DNA of 64,000 nucleotides, from positions 1,178,001 through 1,242,000 of the forward strand of contig JAGKQI010000045.1 in NCBI GenBank assembly GCA_018806915.1. The letters run 5' to 3'. Below are positions 61,569-64,000 of this stretch, one piece after another (within the stretch, counting starts at the first letter, position 1; each line of letters begins with the position of its first letter). Source of the DNA: Phytophthora colocasiae (Eukaryota > Oomycota > Peronosporomycetes > Peronosporales > Peronosporaceae). Below the pieces are notes generated by a model. That model saw nothing but the letters and a program-made list of their open reading frames with translations. It did no database searches and was not told where the DNA came from. The position numbers and the translations under genes were made by a program.

Positions 61569-62781
61569 CCCTTTCGTTCTCAAAAGTAACTTTTAACAAA
61601 TCTGAGTTGAAGACAAGTTCAAGCTGTCGAATTTTCGAACGAGTACGTGGTGGCCTCCGGAAACCATTCGCCCATGCCCATAAGCTTGGAGTATCTCATG
61701 AAGTTTCTTGGAATTCTTTGGTTCATGACGCTCCACGATACGGGTGAAATGAGGAATTATTGGTATGACAATGATGAAGAATCGATTTTACCAGGGGCCC
61801 GACGGGGTGGTTTAGGAACAGTGATGACGTGGAGAAGGTTCCTCTATATACGCCAAAACCTGTGCTTTCGCTCGAGTGTCACGCCTGCGGATATTCAGCG
61901 AGATCTGCTGCTCGTATCTGGCCACTGATCAATATTTTGAAATCACGTTGCTCCCGTCATGTAATTGTTGGTCGGTATGTGGCCGTCGACGAACCCAGCG
62001 TCGCCTGTCGCTCACGGTATGATCGCCACATCATCGTCTACAACCCAAGAAAGCCTACAGGGAAATACTATTTTAAACTCTACATGTGTTGTTGTTCAAC
62101 GACGTGGTTTGTACTCGACTTCAAACTACATTGCTCGAGTGATTTGGGCGTTCGTATGGATGGCGTTGTCTCGGTAGCTGAAAAACGCAAAATGGAGCAG
62201 TTGGTGGCGCAGCCCTCGGAAGTTCGTTCCAGATGACGGCATCACTTCATGGCTCGCAGCGAATAGTGAATACTGACAACACCTACACGTCATGCTTGCT
62301 TCTTGAGAGCCTTCGCACGATTGGATTAAACGGACGTGGAACGGTCCGGGCTTCCAGCAAAATTTTCCCTCATTTTACGATGATCCAGTCTGGTGATTCA
62401 AAGCCACGAGGGTATCCGAAACAAGGTGTGCGTATAGCCAAGCATATTGTCGCTGCTAGTTGGGTGGATGGGTCAATAGTAAACGTGGTCTCAAATGCTG
62501 ATGCTTCTGACACCACCACAGTATTTCGGCGCATAAAGGAGAAACATGAGGCATTTTCAGCTCCAAGGTGCGTAAGTGAATACAACAACGCCATGCAAGG
62601 CGTAGACAGACATGATCAGTTACGTGGGCGCTTTTCGCTCGCTAGTGGCCATTCTTTCCAGAAGTGGCACAAAAAATTGGCCATGGCACTCTTGGATATT
62701 GCGAAGTGCAATGGTGGATTCCCGGGCGTCTGCGTCGCCCGGGAATCCAGTTTTCCGGATCCTCGAGGATCGACAATTTAG
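61569..62781 (+). pseudogene. Third piggyBac remnant, different subfamily
   Basis: It begins at the TTAA that also ends the outer element; the next bases CCCTTTCGTTCTCAAAAG look like a piggyBac left end. Coding traces on the plus strand are: SLEYLMKFLGILWFMTLHDTG (about 61680), WRRFLYIRQNLCFRSS, then shifted to WPLINILKSRC and YVAVDEPSVACRSRY with YYFKLYMCCCSTTWFV (about 62090), and 62233-62781 with NTDNTYTSCLLLESL and YNNAMQGVDRHDQLRGRFSL. The order is that of DDE_Tnp_1_7 (piggyBac) proteins. The N-terminal acidic region is lost and the frame breaks at least three times. No right-hand terminal repeat was found. Confidence 0.75.
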
Positions 62782-62892
62782 CGGCCAGATTAGCGGCTGT
62801 AGCGGAGCCGAACTCAACAGCCTTAGGTCAGTTTCAGATTTTCTCTAAGCTAATAATCTCGACCTCAGCTCCCTTCACCTTCGGATATCGGA

Positions 62893-63872
62893 ATGACGAC
62901 TATATCCTACTACTACCTCAAACCTGGGACGCTCGAAACGTCTGGGTTCTGCTACGGCTCGGCCGAGCAAGACGGTTCAGACCTCGGTGAGGAGATCCGC
63001 GTGAAACGTGTCGCCAGCGGTCACTGGAGAGAACTAGATACCTACTCGGCAGAGGTTCCTGTCTCCGCGGTGAAACATCGAGAGGTTTCGGAAGAAGAGG
63101 CCTACAATGGTGTTGGAACGTATGTTGGAAGCTGTGTGTGAATGGCGGTGTGGAACGCTGGACCTACGGGGTAGTGACTGGCTTCAAATGGAGTGCCCTG
63201 GTAGATCGACGTATACTTCACATCACCGCGGCGGAAGGCAACTTCGAGTTCATCTATGAGGCTGAGCTCCTACAAGACCTAGCAGCGGAAAACTACGCTA
63301 TGCGGTTGTGCAACGGGAAGTCAATCCTGTCCGTGATGCCGACGGAAATGCGTTCGATCCACGAAGCTGCCTACAAACTGTTCAATGCACGTGGTCGATC
63401 TGCTGTCCGATCGGTCGCCACGATTTGCGAGAGGTTAGAGCTGGATACTGAGGAAGAGACGGGTGTTGTACCATTGTTCGACATTTCCGAAATGGAAGTG
63501 TCTCACGTGTCGGCCAAATATATTTTGGACTTCATCTTTTATCATGACGGAAGGCGACAAATTCCCGCCACAATAAAGTTGGGTGGGTCCGTCTTCGAAG
63601 AACCAGCGGAGGAGGCCGTGCCAGAGGTCACTGCTGTAGAGGTGAATTCAGCAAGCGCTCGTAGTCCTCTCCGAGAACAGACCGGCACCGGATTAGACCC
63701 TCTCGAAGAATCTGATGAGGATAGCGAGGAAGGTATTCGAGGTGGAATCAGCTCAGCAGCGCGAGCGACTGTCAAAAGAGCGCGCGAGGGCGACCTCATT
63801 GACTTTAGTATTCGCGCTCAGGCTCGCCCCCGCCGAGAAGCGAGAGAACAAGCTACCCACGGACTGCAGTAA
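62893..63872 (+). CDS. Unidentified protein with acidic and basic C-terminal segments
   Basis: Two overlapping frames, 62893-63141 (MTTISYYYLKPG to TYVGSCV) and about 63120-63872 (LCVNGGVERWTYGV onward), probably belong to one gene joined by a small intron or a frameshift near 63120. The combined product would be about 320 aa. It has AAEGNFEFIYEAELLQDLAAEN, a mid-region rich in conserved-looking hydrophobics (HVSAKYILDFIFYHDG), then an acidic DPLEESDEDSEEG and a basic VKRAREGD segment. No known domain is recognised. The initial YYLKPG recalls the piggyBac first exon (TYLKPG), but the rest does not. Coding may continue in another frame past 63880 to the window edge. Transposon cargo or a retroelement structural protein are alternatives. 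Confidence 0.4.
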
Positions 63873-64000
63873 AGCCTCCTTGACGGTGGGCCAGCTGAAA
63901 GTACTGGAAAAGGGCAGTTTCGTGCGACCAGGTTGCAGAATACAGTGCACCAAGCCATTGTCAACGGTACGTATATGCACATGAACTCACAGTTATTCGT

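Noticed and set aside
1..64000. tRNA, rRNA and CRISPR features
   Set aside because: None was recognised by eye on either strand; a dedicated tRNA and ncRNA scan was not possible here.

Overview
The window looks like a repeat-rich stretch of an oomycete nuclear genome, most likely Phytophthora or a close relative. Reasons: a cluster of WRKY19-like Cys/His zinc-finger genes of the oomycete type, oomycete-style piggyBac elements with short GT-AG or GC-AG introns, a chromodomain Ty3/gypsy retroelement, mostly intronless host genes, and a flagellar (axonemal) dynein heavy chain as expected of a zoospore-forming organism. This assignment is inferred from gene content only.

Layout. 1-8.7 kb is a transposon graveyard. 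A large unidentified minus-strand pseudogene is split by a TA-flanked pogo-like element and by a 1.26-kb TTAA-flanked piggyBac derivative, and it is followed by a decayed piggyBac transposase. 8.7-11.1 kb has no gene that I can see but holds a tandemly duplicated GC-rich repeat block. 11.2-13.6 kb has two plus-strand genes: a 122-aa secreted, Cys-containing protein and a 627-aa MULE-derived SWIM-finger protein with an altered catalytic motif.

13.7-36.1 kb is a WRKY19-like zinc-finger cluster of seven loci. Two appear intact in single copy (13.7 and 16.0 kb). One is split by a complete Ty3/gypsy element (18.0-23.7 kb) and one by a hAT element (25.4-26.3 kb). One carries a frameshift and an in-frame TGA. 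Two are identical at the protein level and sit head to head in a large inverted duplication (about 29.6-31.6 and 34.1-36.1 kb). The spacer of that duplication holds a Myb/SANT-like gene and a sepiapterin-reductase-like SDR gene. The outer part of the duplication includes a broken copy of the 5' end of the neighbouring PPR-like gene.

36.5-52.0 kb is conserved host sequence: a PPR-like mitochondrial protein, a 4321-aa intronless inner-arm axonemal dynein heavy chain, and a divergently transcribed PDZ-like protein. 52.2-64.0 kb returns to mobile DNA: a hAT element with exact 8-bp duplications, a PIF1/Helitron-like helicase remnant, a complete piggyBac element nested inside a second piggyBac, a third piggyBac remnant abutting it at a shared TTAA, and an unidentified acidic-tailed gene running to the window edge.

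Main themes: transposons nested with readable termini and target-site duplications; concerted evolution of zinc-finger cassettes (a 349-bp identical block between loci 8.7 kb apart, and near-identical palindrome arms); and a piggyBac lineage in which the aligned first catalytic Asp position reads Cys or Ser in every copy that covers it.
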